NCBI GenBank assembly: GCA_044238735.1 | Contig: JBIICS010000083.1 | Location: 1-12,656, forward strand | Length of the DNA stretch: 12,656 nucleotides | Source: JBIICS01 sp044238735 | GTDB lineage: Bacteria > Bacteroidota > Bacteroidia > UBA4408 | Direction: 5' to 3' | Shown here: positions 5,391 through 12,656 of the stretch, piece by piece | Numbering within the stretch: position 1 is the first letter of the stretch | Layout of the letters: every line of letters starts with the position of its first letter | The notes under the pieces: model-generated | Told to the model about the DNA's origin: nothing | The model's input: the letters and a program-made list of their open reading frames with translations, nothing else | The model's database searches: none | Made by a program: the position numbers and the translations under genes

Positions 5391-7687
5391 TAGAATTTGT
5401 AATTTAATTTTAAGTTAAAATTTATCCCTGCTTCATCCGTAAAATATCGAAAACGATTTGTATAATCTCTGTATTTTACATTTAAGCAATTTTGTACTGC
5501 AAATATAACTGCAACATCGTTGCATTTCCAAATTTTTTTTGTTCCAATTTCAAAATTTAATAAATGGTATGTGGGAGGGGGGGGAGCATAGTCTGTATTA
5601 GCGGTATATCTTTTTTGCTCTAAAACCAACATGCTCTCAATGGAAATGAAAGGATGGATATTTTTAAGTTCTTTTTCAAAGTTTAGTCCAGTGTTTAACC
5701 TGGAAGAGGGGATATAGTATAGTGGCGTATTGTTGCTTAAATTTTGCCCGTATATAATTGATATTTTTTCTGTAAAGCTCAGGTTATTTAGAATGAAATA
5801 GGTTGCTGATAAATCATTCCCGGTAATAAGTGCTTTAGCTTGCGTAAACTCAAAAGTAGGGAACGAACCTCTAATGGTGATGATCGGTTGTAAGGTTGGG
5901 TTCAGATATATAAAATTATTAAAATAGTTGTAGTAACTTTCATTTAGTAATTTCAGTTTATTAAAATTAAACTGTAAACCCAATGTTGTGGTATATCCCT
6001 GTTCGGTTTTTAAATTCGGATTTCCTATTTCAAAGCTTGCCGCTCCATGGTGAACGCCGTTACTAAATAACTCGTTAATTCCCGGCGCCCTCCATGCGCT
6101 CGCAAAAGCCAATGTTATTTCGGTATTTTTATAACCGGTGTAATGACCTGATAGGTTGTAGGACAGATTGGAAAACAGATATTCAGGTGATTGTAAGTTG
6201 TTGTTTTTGTAAAAGAACACATTACTTTTCTTATAATCGTATCGTATTCCCGCTTCTATCGAATATCTTTTTTTAATATAACGTTCAGTAATAAATCCTG
6301 CGATATTTTGATTTTTAAAATTTGGAATGAAGTATCTTCCTTCATAGGTGTTAAATTGATAGAGTCCGAAAATTCCTGCTTGTCCAATTAATCCAATATC
6401 AAAATGATGATCGAATACAATCTCAGCGGTATGTGTTGTAATCTCAAAATTAAGCTCTGGTTTTATCGTTTCTTTAGATTTCAGGACTAGATCGAATTCG
6501 CTTCGGTTATTGTATTGCCTGCCATAGGTTAGTTGAATATCTCCTGTATGTCCAATATTTAGTGTGGTTTTTGCCTTAACTAATTCATGATTAATTTGTT
6601 GATTTGGTCTCGTTATTTCATAACTAAAGGGCACATCAAGTGGTTTATTAATCCCTTTTAGTGTATTATTTAAGTCGGTTAAATTACCAATATGCGCTCC
6701 TTTAAAAATGCCGATTTTAGTGTTAAACTGACTATAAAATAATTCTGTTTTAAACCAGGGTTTATTGAGTATAAAATGGTAAGAAAAATTCCTTTCTTCA
6801 ACACCTGTATTATCCATTACATAATCGGGTGTTTGCATATTGCCTCCTTTTTTAAAAGTTCCCTGAATGCGATACTGCAACCCCAAAAGCTTGTTTATTT
6901 TTCCATCAATCATTCCCGATGTTATTCCTTGTTTTCCGTTAGAATTTCCGACTAAGTTTAACTCACCATTTATTAAACCACTATCGGGCAAGGGTTTGGG
7001 ATTAACCAATATAACGCCTCCTAATGCGTCTGATCCGTACCTAACCCCCATAGCACCTTTAACTACAACTAATTCTCCGGCTAAAAAGGGATCTATTTCC
7101 GGTGCGTGCTCGTTTCCCCATTGCTGACTTTCCTGACGAATGCCATTATTCATAATTAAAACACGATTGCTGTGTAACCCATGAATCATGGGCTTGGATA
7201 TTGAAGAGCCTGTATTTAATGTAGTTATTCCGGGAATTTTTTTCAAACTCTCGCCTAAATTCATGCCGCGTGTTTGCAAAAGTTCGTATCCGGTTATTTT
7301 CTGACTATTTTGAGTGGTGGGAATTTCAGAACGTGTTTCAGTTACTTCAATTGCATTTAAAAGATGATTGTGATGCTCTAACTTAAAGTTTATAATGGTA
7401 TCAGCATTTACTGAAATTACAAAGACAGTTGGTTCGCAATCTAAATGTTCAATTCTTATTTTAATATCTCCCAAACATAAATTTTCCAATTGAAAAAAAC
7501 CATCTTTATCGGCTTCGGTTCCTCGGTTATGATCAGAATTTTGCACCCATATTTTGGCAAAGCTTAAAGCCTCTTGGTTGTGATCGTCCGTTACTTTACC
7601 CAGTAGCCGTATATTGCAATTATTTTGAGAGAATGCGTTTAGATTGCCTAATAGTAAAAACAGTAAGAGTATTTTTTTAAGGAACAT
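5390..7687 (-). CDS. TonB-dependent outer-membrane receptor, likely for a metal
   Basis: An outer-membrane active transporter of about 765 residues driven by TonB-ExbBD. From the chosen ATG (7687) it has a signal peptide MFLKKILLLFLLLGNLNAFS with Q at 21. A carboxypeptidase-regulatory-like beta domain follows (~27-105), then a His-rich link LEHHNHLL (103-110) and a plug domain (~112-232) with HGLHSNRVLIMNNGIR and QQWGNEHAPEIDPF. The barrel runs to the terminal aromatic residue of KLNYKF. In-frame ATGs at 7702 and 7750 exist, but they place 5 or 21 extra non-signal-like residues ahead of the hydrophobic core, so 7687 is preferred. The His-containing plug motifs and the downstream His-rich lipoprotein suggest a zinc or other metal ligand. 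A run of eight C (plus-strand G, 5577-5584) codes for prolines near residue 702. A G-run of this length is rare in such AT-rich DNA. Confidence 0.92.
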   Translation of the reverse strand: MFLKKILLLFLLLGNLNAFSQNNCNIRLLGKVTDDHNQEALSFAKIWVQNSDHNRGTEADKDGFFQLENLCLGDIKIRIEHLDCEPTVFVISVNADTIINFKLEHHNHLLNAIEVTETRSEIPTTQNSQKITGYELLQTRGMNLGESLKKIPGITTLNTGSSISKPMIHGLHSNRVLIMNNGIRQESQQWGNEHAPEIDPFLAGELVVVKGAMGVRYGSDALGGVILVNPKPLPDSGLINGELNLVGNSNGKQGITSGMIDGKINKLLGLQYRIQGTFKKGGNMQTPDYVMDNTGVEERNFSYHFILNKPWFKTELFYSQFNTKIGIFKGAHIGNLTDLNNTLKGINKPLDVPFSYEITRPNQQINHELVKAKTTLNIGHTGDIQLTYGRQYNNRSEFDLVLKSKETIKPELNFEITTHTAEIVFDHHFDIGLIGQAGIFGLYQFNTYEGRYFIPNFKNQNIAGFITERYIKKRYSIEAGIRYDYKKSNVFFYKNNNLQSPEYLFSNLSYNLSGHYTGYKNTEITLAFASAWRAPGINELFSNGVHHGAASFEIGNPNLKTEQGYTTTLGLQFNFNKLKLLNESYYNYFNNFIYLNPTLQPIITIRGSFPTFEFTQAKALITGNDLSATYFILNNLSFTEKISIIYGQNLSNNTPLYYIPSSRLNTGLNFEKELKNIHPFISIESMLVLEQKRYTANTDYAPPPPTYHLLNFEIGTKKIWKCNDVAVIFAVQNCLNVKYRDYTNRFRYFTDEAGINFNLKLNYKF
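5500..5532 (-). promoter_or_regulatory. Possible internal promoter for the lipoprotein genes
   Basis: Inside the 3' end of the TonB receptor gene, the minus strand shows TTTG (5532-5529), a 21-base spacer and TATATTTG (5507-5500) followed by CA. The -7 octamer is identical to that of the leftward promoter at 1586, and again a copy of the palindrome fills the spacer. It lies ~110 bases upstream of the first lipoprotein ATG. It could provide extra, regulated lipoprotein expression; coding constraint makes chance harder to judge here. Confidence 0.35.
5511..5523. promoter_or_regulatory. Palindromic operator, copy C, intragenic (GCAACATCGTTGC)
   Basis: One base differs from copy B, in the central triplet; both five-base arms are intact. 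It encodes Cys-Asn-Asp-Val-Ala in the receptor barrel. It occupies the spacer of the possible internal promoter. Confidence 0.4.
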
Positions 7688-7855
7688 TATTATTGAACCC
7701 ATAACCAATGGGTGGTTTAATTTTTTCACAACATATATAGCCTGGTTCAACTTTTAAATTTTAAGGTTAGTTAAACACCTACAATAATTATGTGTTCTAT
7801 TAGCAGCACCCAAGTAACACCTATTTCTTTGAAAGATCATTTATTAATTGAGATG
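7688..7855 (-). other. Leader region of the TonB receptor operon
   Basis: If transcription starts just after the -7 element at 7856-7863, the mRNA leader to the chosen ATG is about 165 nt. It includes the alternative in-frame ATGs at 7750 and 7702. A small inverted repeat (AACAC near 7773 and GTGTT near 7792, 5-bp stem) is visible. No known riboswitch could be recognised. Confidence 0.3.
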
Positions 7856-7863
7856 CAAAGATA
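7856..7863 (-). promoter_or_regulatory. -7 element TATCTTTG of the TonB receptor operon
   Basis: The minus strand reads TATCTTTG followed by CA, an exact TAnnTTTG match. The palindrome at 7874-7886 begins 10 bases upstream, inside the expected spacer. No clear TTTG is seen at the -33 position, so the promoter may be weak or need help. Confidence 0.45.
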
Positions 7864-7867
7864 ACCA

Positions 7868-7900
7868 AAAAGCGCAACCATGTTGCATGATTGCGCTTTT
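7868..7900 (-). terminator. Hairpin terminator of the dipeptidyl-peptidase gene
   Basis: Arms 7868-7877 (AAAAGCGCAA) and 7891-7900 (TTGCGCTTTT) pair perfectly over 10 bases around a 13-base loop. On the minus strand the second arm ends in a five-T run, about 20 bases after the stop codon of the peptidase gene. This fits a rho-independent terminator separating that gene from the TonB operon. The operator for the TonB operon overlaps its arm and loop. Confidence 0.6.
7874..7886. promoter_or_regulatory. Palindromic operator, copy D (GCAACCATGTTGC)
   Basis: Intact five-base arms around CAT; one base away from copy A. It lies 10 bases upstream of the -7 element of the TonB receptor operon and within the terminator hairpin of the preceding gene. 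Together with copies A to C it gives the consensus GCAAC-NAT-GTTGC. Confidence 0.55.
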
Positions 7901-7919
7901 GAAATTCTAAAGGAGAATA

Positions 7920-10112
7920 TCATAAATTGTTTATGATATAATCTGTCATTTTAGTGAAAAGATGTAAACGTGTAGAACCCCCATAAATACCGTGATTTTT
8001 ATCTGGATAATACGCAACATCAAAAGGAATATTATGTTTTATAAGCGCTGCAGACATTTCAATACTGTTCTGAAAATGGACGTTATCGTCGGCTGTACCG
8101 TGTATTAATAAATATTTTCCTTTTAATTTTTTTACAAAATTGATGGGAGAGTTCTCGTCATATCCACTTGCATTTTCCTGTGGTGTTTGTAAAAATCGCT
8201 CCGTATAAATTGTGTCGTAATAGCGCCAATTGGTAACAGGAGCAACCGCTATGGCCATTTTAAATAAATCGTTTGCCTTGGTTATGCAAAGAGAGGAAAG
8301 ATAACCGCCAAAGCTCCATCCCTCACATCCTATGCGACTGGGATCAACAAAACTGAGGGTTCCTAAATATTTAGCTGTCTCCATCTGATCTTCTAATTCA
8401 AGCTTACCCAATTGTTTGTAGGTCGATTTTTTAAATTCGGCACCCCTTCCCATTGTTCCTCTGTTATCAACGCATACCACCAAATATCCTTTTTGAGCTA
8501 GCATTAAATGCCAAAGGTAATCTCGGTTTCCCCATTCGTTGGTTACCATATTTCGGCCCGGACCACCATAAAAAGTCATAAATACAGGGTATTTTTTATT
8601 TGGATCAAATCCGTTAGGTTTAATCATCCAGCCATTAAGTTCAATTCCTTGCCCGCTTTTAAAAGTAAAAAACTCTTTTTTAGATAAATCATATTCCTTA
8701 AGAGTAGACACGAGTTCTTTATTGTCTTCTAAAGTTCTAACTAAATTACCATCAATAGTGTGCAGTGAAATAATAGCCGGATTATTAGCGCTTGAATAGG
8801 TATTTATGAAATATTTATATCCATTACTAAACTGCGCATTTGAAGAGCCGCTTATGGGGCTTATTGCTTTTTTATCTTTTCCGTCGGTTTTAATACTATA
8901 AATACTTCTGTTCGTAACACCAGTTTCGGTTGACTGATAATAGGCTTTTAATCCTTTTTCGTCTATGCCGTAGAATTCCATAATTTCCCAATTACCTTTG
9001 GTTACCTGAAGCAATTGTTTACCATTGATATCAAATTTATAGAGGTGATTAAACCCATCTTTATCGCTCATATAATAATAATATTTATTATCGGGTGTAA
9101 AGTAAAAAAGGTCGCCCATACCTTCATGAATATCTATATAAGTATTGCTACTTTCGGTATAAATTAAAGAGCTTTGGTTTGTTTTCGAATTAAATTTAAT
9201 TACATCTAATTTATTTTGTAAACGATTCAGTTTGGCCACGAAAATTACGTTGGGGTCTTTGGTCCATTGTATTCTTGGGATGTACTGATTGTTTTCCGAA
9301 CCAACATCTACCTTTGTTGTAGATTTAGTTAAAGTATTATAAATACAAACACTAACAGTAGAATTCTCTTCACCCGCTTTAGGGTACTTATAGCGATATT
9401 CATCCGGGTATAACGATCCGTAGGTAGGCATATTATACTCCTTAACTTTTGATTCATCAAATTTCATAAAAGCAATTTGAGTGCCGTCTTCGTTCCAATG
9501 CCAGGCCTTACTAAAACTGAATTCTTCCTCGTAAACCCAGTCGGGTGCACCATTTATTATTTCATTTCTTTTCCCGTCTTTAGTAATTTGAATTATTTCG
9601 TTATTTGATAAATTCTTGATAAAAATATTATTGTCCTGAACGTATGCTACTTTATCGCCCTGCGGGGAAAATTGAGCCAATTGTTGTTTTTCGCCTTTTA
9701 CTAATTCCTGATAAGACTTGTTTTTTATATCGAATATAAAATAGCTCGACTTATAAGAATGACGATAAATGGCCTCCGAGGCAACTGCTAAAAGCAGCTT
9801 ACTTTCATCTTTGCTAAACGTATATTCTTCAATAAAAAAAGGTTCCGCGTAGTCGCTTGGTTTAAAATTACCAGTATTTAGGATTGTCTCTAGTTTATTT
9901 CCAGTTTTATAATCATATTTTTCAAGCAGGGAACCATTTTTATCAGCATCTATTAGGGTATACTCGGTTCCGTTATTTAAGCTATTAAAACCACTTATGG
10001 TTTTAGCAGAAAATTTGGCAGATCCCCAAATATCTTTAAGGGTTATTTGTTTTACTTGAGCAAATGATGAATAAAAAAACAGAATAAAAAATACGGATAG
10101 TATACGACTCAT
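7920..10112 (-). CDS. Dipeptidyl-peptidase IV, S9B serine peptidase
   Basis: A secreted, probably periplasmic exopeptidase of 730 residues that removes N-terminal dipeptides, preferably after proline, from peptides. A signal peptide MSRILSVFFILFFYSSFAQ is followed by a beta-propeller domain (to about 480) and an alpha/beta-hydrolase domain. The propeller carries DWVYEEEF at 191-198, whose Glu pair binds the substrate amino terminus in DPP IV. The catalytic triad can be seen as Ser600 in GWSFGGY, Asp675 in HGTADDNVHF and His707 in NHGIYGG. The active-site motif has Phe where DPP IV usually has Tyr (GWSYGGY), a mild change. Length is normal for the bacterial family. It is followed by a hairpin terminator and is probably transcribed alone; it has no evident link to the metal locus. 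No canonical promoter was found in the 138 bases shared with the divergent gene at 10251. Confidence 0.95.
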   Translation of the reverse strand: MSRILSVFFILFFYSSFAQVKQITLKDIWGSAKFSAKTISGFNSLNNGTEYTLIDADKNGSLLEKYDYKTGNKLETILNTGNFKPSDYAEPFFIEEYTFSKDESKLLLAVASEAIYRHSYKSSYFIFDIKNKSYQELVKGEKQQLAQFSPQGDKVAYVQDNNIFIKNLSNNEIIQITKDGKRNEIINGAPDWVYEEEFSFSKAWHWNEDGTQIAFMKFDESKVKEYNMPTYGSLYPDEYRYKYPKAGEENSTVSVCIYNTLTKSTTKVDVGSENNQYIPRIQWTKDPNVIFVAKLNRLQNKLDVIKFNSKTNQSSLIYTESSNTYIDIHEGMGDLFYFTPDNKYYYYMSDKDGFNHLYKFDINGKQLLQVTKGNWEIMEFYGIDEKGLKAYYQSTETGVTNRSIYSIKTDGKDKKAISPISGSSNAQFSNGYKYFINTYSSANNPAIISLHTIDGNLVRTLEDNKELVSTLKEYDLSKKEFFTFKSGQGIELNGWMIKPNGFDPNKKYPVFMTFYGGPGRNMVTNEWGNRDYLWHLMLAQKGYLVVCVDNRGTMGRGAEFKKSTYKQLGKLELEDQMETAKYLGTLSFVDPSRIGCEGWSFGGYLSSLCITKANDLFKMAIAVAPVTNWRYYDTIYTERFLQTPQENASGYDENSPINFVKKLKGKYLLIHGTADDNVHFQNSIEMSAALIKHNIPFDVAYYPDKNHGIYGGSTRLHLFTKMTDYIINNL

Positions 10113-10250
10113 TTTTGGTTAAATTTAGACTTTAAAAATATTAATTATTTGGTAAGAAAAGTAAAAGTAATAGGGGTGATTTTGAGGTTTCTAACGGGAT
10201 GTTAAAATTATTAAATAATTAAGCCTAATTTAAGGCTGTTAATTATAGTA

Positions 10251-12119
10251 ATGAAAAATAGTATTAAGTACTTTGGGTCTTTAATTATTGTATTGTTGAG
10301 TATATTTTATCTTCAACAAATCATTTTCCTTCTATATAATTTCAGACAATTAAAAGGAATTAGTACTTACCTAATTGTACAGTCTTTTCCAAGAGCTTTT
10401 AAACTAAACTGGGCTATGGTAAGCTATTCACTTTTAGTTCCATTGTTATTATTTGTAGTCCAGTTAAACATTAAAAAATCATTCTTAAAAACATTCACAC
10501 TTGTTTTTTTCATTCTTCTTATACTTGTTTATTTTTCCCTTTCTACTGCCGAATTGGCTTTATATCAGGAGTGGGGCTGTAAACTAAATTTTAAAGCATT
10601 TACTTACCTGGCTAATCCATCAGAAGTAATAAAAAGTGCATCTTCCATTTTTGCAATTTTTTTCTTTATAGTGGTTTTAATTAAAACTACATTTTTCGGA
10701 TGGTTTACATATAAGATAATTCCTAATAATATTAAGAAGCCTTTTAATTCAAATGTTAAAAACCTTGTTTTAAGTCTATTAATTTTAGTTACAGGTGCTG
10801 TTTTTTTGGTGGTGGGGTTAAGAGGGGGGTTACAACAAATCCCTATTAATCAGAGTTCCAGTTTTTATTGCAAACACAATGTGTTAAATTTAGCCGCTAC
10901 CAATACTCCATGGAATGCTATACACAGCATTTTACAAAACAAAAAAGTAAGCAGTAGAAATATTTATGCAGTTTTAAATTCTGAGGAGGCAATATCACGA
11001 GTTAATAAATTGCATACTCCGGTTAAAGATACCTGCATTTATTTTTTAAAGAATACGCGACCTAATGTAATGTTTATTATTATGGAAGGATGGGCAGGAG
11101 ATGTTGTAGGCGCATGCAATGGTGATAGCTCTATAACCCCTTTTTTTAATAGTTTAGCAAATAAGGGTATTAATTTTGAGCACTGTTATGCCTCTGGTAA
11201 TCGCTCTGATCAAGGGATGGCGGCAATCTTTAGTGCTTTTCCGGCCCAAAGTTTAACTTCAATTATCGAGCAGCCAGATAAGTTTTCCAAATTGCCCTCT
11301 ATTACTTCAAAGTTTAAAACTAATCACTATTATTGTTCGTATTATTTTGGCGGACAATTAAGTTATGCTAACATAGAAAGTTATATGGTATACAATCAAA
11401 TGGATACCTTGGTAGATGTAAAAGATTTGGAAGATGTTTTTCCACAAGGACGATTGGGAGTTCATGATGAGTATATGTATCAATTACTTGAAAAAGATAT
11501 TCCTAAACAGCCTCAACCCTTTTTTACAAGTTTTTTTACCGGCAGCACCCATGCTCCCTACGATATACCCAGATCGCCCGGCAGAAAATGGGGCAGTGAA
11601 ATGGATGCATACAGTAATTCTATGATATACGCAGATAGTAGCTTAAAAGTTTTTTTTCAACGAAATCAAAAAAAGGAATGGTTTAAGAAAACCCTTTTTG
11701 TTTTTGTTGCCGATCATAGTCATATGACTCATCGTTGGTACGATTATCACGATGCCTTAAATCGTCATATTCCTTTCTTGTTTTATGGAGATGTTATAAA
11801 AGAAGAATATAGAGGGACAAATATTAAAAAGGTAGTTTCACAAACAGATTTGGCAGCAAGCCTTTTAGCGCAGCTAAAAATGCCATATAATGAATTCACG
11901 TGGAGTAAAAACATCATGAATCCATATTATCCTAATTTTGCTTTTTATTCATTCCCGAGGGGGGGAGGATGGGTAACAGATCGTAATTTCTTTTCGTATA
12001 ACTATTCAGCTAATAAATACGAGTTAAGCAATATTAATGATTCAATTTTAGAGAGGGAAGATTTATTAAACATGAAAGCATATATGCAAGTTATGTTTCA
12101 GCAATACCTGGATTATTGA
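10251..12119 (+). CDS. LtaS/sulfatase-like membrane enzyme (alkaline phosphatase superfamily)
   Basis: A 622-residue inner-membrane protein with about five N-terminal membrane segments (about 8-30, 54-74, 80-100, 131-152, 170-190) and a large periplasmic catalytic domain from ~265. Residues matching the LtaS active site are Glu279 in MEGWAGD, Ser319 in ASGNRSDQG at the place of the nucleophilic Thr, His434 in GSTHAPYD, and Asp488-His489 in VADHSHMTHR for the metal site. Family members transfer phosphoglycerol or similar alcohol phosphates, or hydrolyse sulfate or phosphate esters. Gram-negative relatives probably modify glycans or lipids of the envelope; the true substrate here is unknown. 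The start is the first ATG of the frame, shortly after a small imperfect inverted repeat at 10222-10237. A run of seven G occurs at 11959-11965. It is divergent from the peptidase gene and appears monocistronic. Confidence 0.88.
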   Translation: MKNSIKYFGSLIIVLLSIFYLQQIIFLLYNFRQLKGISTYLIVQSFPRAFKLNWAMVSYSLLVPLLLFVVQLNIKKSFLKTFTLVFFILLILVYFSLSTAELALYQEWGCKLNFKAFTYLANPSEVIKSASSIFAIFFFIVVLIKTTFFGWFTYKIIPNNIKKPFNSNVKNLVLSLLILVTGAVFLVVGLRGGLQQIPINQSSSFYCKHNVLNLAATNTPWNAIHSILQNKKVSSRNIYAVLNSEEAISRVNKLHTPVKDTCIYFLKNTRPNVMFIIMEGWAGDVVGACNGDSSITPFFNSLANKGINFEHCYASGNRSDQGMAAIFSAFPAQSLTSIIEQPDKFSKLPSITSKFKTNHYYCSYYFGGQLSYANIESYMVYNQMDTLVDVKDLEDVFPQGRLGVHDEYMYQLLEKDIPKQPQPFFTSFFTGSTHAPYDIPRSPGRKWGSEMDAYSNSMIYADSSLKVFFQRNQKKEWFKKTLFVFVADHSHMTHRWYDYHDALNRHIPFLFYGDVIKEEYRGTNIKKVVSQTDLAASLLAQLKMPYNEFTWSKNIMNPYYPNFAFYSFPRGGGWVTDRNFFSYNYSANKYELSNINDSILEREDLLNMKAYMQVMFQQYLDY

Positions 12120-12199
12120 TTAATAATAAATAATTTTCGGTTTCTTAAAAAATGGTTTAAAGTTCAGTGCGATGAACATGAATCTAAATTAAAACCTAG

Positions 12200-12214
12200 A
12201 ATCGTAAAACGATT
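12200..12214. terminator. Small hairpin between convergent genes
   Basis: AATCGT and ACGATT pair over six bases around an AAA loop, followed by TGTTATTT on the plus strand. It lies between the stop at 12119 and the stop of the opposite gene at 12217. Stem is short and AT-rich, so terminator function is doubtful. Confidence 0.25.
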
Positions 12215-12216
12215 TG

Positions 12217-12656
12217 TTATTTACTATCAAAATAAATTCTAATCTGATCGCCGATTTTTAAATTTAACAAACTACAGGCATTGCCTTTATTAATAGCAAT
12301 TTCTAAATAACCCATTTCATTAAATAAAACCACAATATCGCCCGGATCTTGATCGTTATAACTTTTGCTTATTGTATTTACCTGGTATTCAGTTCCACCT
12401 TTGTATATGCTAAAAGGCCTGCCTTTAGATATTCGTTTAAACGTAGATTCGTTTATATTGCAAATCACATTTTCGTAATTATCAACATAAATAATTTTAC
12501 CCACAATAGTATTTTCTTCGGTTGCCGGTATTCCTAAATTAACTTGCTTAATACTTTCTATTTCTTTCCCCAAAATTTCTAGTGTACCCCCTCTTGCAAG
12601 GTGACAGGCCGCTTTAACAAAAATATCTTTGGTAGGAAAAGTAAGACCATGCTCGG
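12217..12656 (-). CDS. SAM hydroxide adenosyltransferase (DUF62), 5' part outside window
   Basis: The C-terminal ~145 residues of a DUF62 protein, the family that hydrolyses S-adenosylmethionine to adenosine and methionine, or in relatives uses halide in place of hydroxide. The reading frame is open to the right edge: upstream of the first possible start (a TTG) it continues as EHGLTFPTKDIFVKAACHLARG, which matches the family's end of the N-terminal domain, so no start lies in the window. The C-terminal domain shows GKIIYVDNYENVICNI, corresponding to the family's ID-x-FGN-x-x-TNI strand, and EIAINKGNACSLLNLKIGD near the end. The family's N-terminal active-site Asp and SAM-binding residues lie beyond the edge. 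It converges on the LtaS-like gene; no functional link is seen. Confidence 0.88.
   Translation of the reverse strand, partial: EHGLTFPTKDIFVKAACHLARGGTLEILGKEIESIKQVNLGIPATEENTIVGKIIYVDNYENVICNINESTFKRISKGRPFSIYKGGTEYQVNTISKSYNDQDPGDIVVLFNEMGYLEIAINKGNACSLLNLKIGDQIRIYFDSK

Noticed and set aside
6094..7127. Plus-strand frames of 60 and 86 codons inside the TonB receptor gene
   Set aside because: Antisense to well-supported receptor coding sequence, including the plug domain.
8005..8030. GCAACATC half-site inside the peptidase gene
   Set aside because: Only one arm matches; no second arm and no promoter nearby.
10222..10237. AGCCT/AGGCT inverted repeat just upstream of the LtaS-like gene
   Set aside because: Only five base pairs with a six-base loop; not enough to call an operator, terminator or riboswitch.
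11434..11625. 63-codon frame inside the LtaS-like gene
   Set aside because: Alternate frame of the catalytic domain; the real frame carries the active-site residues.
12349..12537. 62-codon plus-strand frame opposite the DUF62 gene
   Set aside because: Antisense to conserved DUF62 C-terminal sequence.
1..12656. CRISPR arrays, tRNA or rRNA genes, transposases, prophage genes
   Set aside because: No spaced direct repeats, RNA gene signatures or mobile-element proteins were seen on either strand.

Overview
The window looks like an AT-rich chromosome segment from a Bacteroidota (Bacteroidetes) bacterium. The evidence is: promoters of the form TTTG-N19/21-TAnnTTTG, usually continuing as TTTGCA; almost no Shine-Dalgarno sequences; atpD with its own promoter, as in Bacteroidota where atpDC is separate from the rest of the ATP synthase genes; a TonB receptor with an N-terminal carboxypeptidase-regulatory-like domain; and lipoproteins with the C-K-K-D type start. 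Genus cannot be read from this sequence.

Layout. (1) 1-1043, minus: the first ~347 residues of ATP synthase beta (atpD), cut by the window edge. (2) 1044-1687: a 644-base gap with the atpD promoter, a perfect 15-bp terminator-like hairpin, and two inverted copies of a 13-bp palindrome lying on divergent promoters. The leftward promoter plus hairpin could make a ~75-nt small RNA. (3) 1688-4133, plus: an apparent operon of an unrecognised small membrane protein and two different COG0523 (CobW/YciC/YjiA) GTPases, the class of metal chaperones often tied to zinc supply. (4) 4321-7687, minus, converging on the first operon: a TonB-dependent receptor, a lipoprotein coupled to it by a TAATG overlap, and a second lipoprotein with His/Asp/Glu-rich stretches ending in HSH. 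(5) 7920-10112, minus: a secreted dipeptidyl-peptidase IV (S9B). (6) 10251-12119, plus: a membrane-bound LtaS/sulfatase-like enzyme. (7) 12217 to the right edge, minus: the C-terminal part of a SAM hydroxide adenosyltransferase (DUF62).

The main result is that regions 3 and 4 look like one metal-responsive system (zinc is the best guess). The palindrome GCAAC-NAT-GTTGC was found four times by eye: twice before the GTPase operon, once before the TonB receptor gene, and once inside that gene, in the spacer of a well-formed promoter facing the two lipoprotein genes. This points to a Fur-family (Zur-like) repressor, not encoded here, controlling outer-membrane uptake, metal-binding lipoproteins, and cytoplasmic metal-allocating GTPases together. 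No experimental link is available; metal identity and regulator are inferences.
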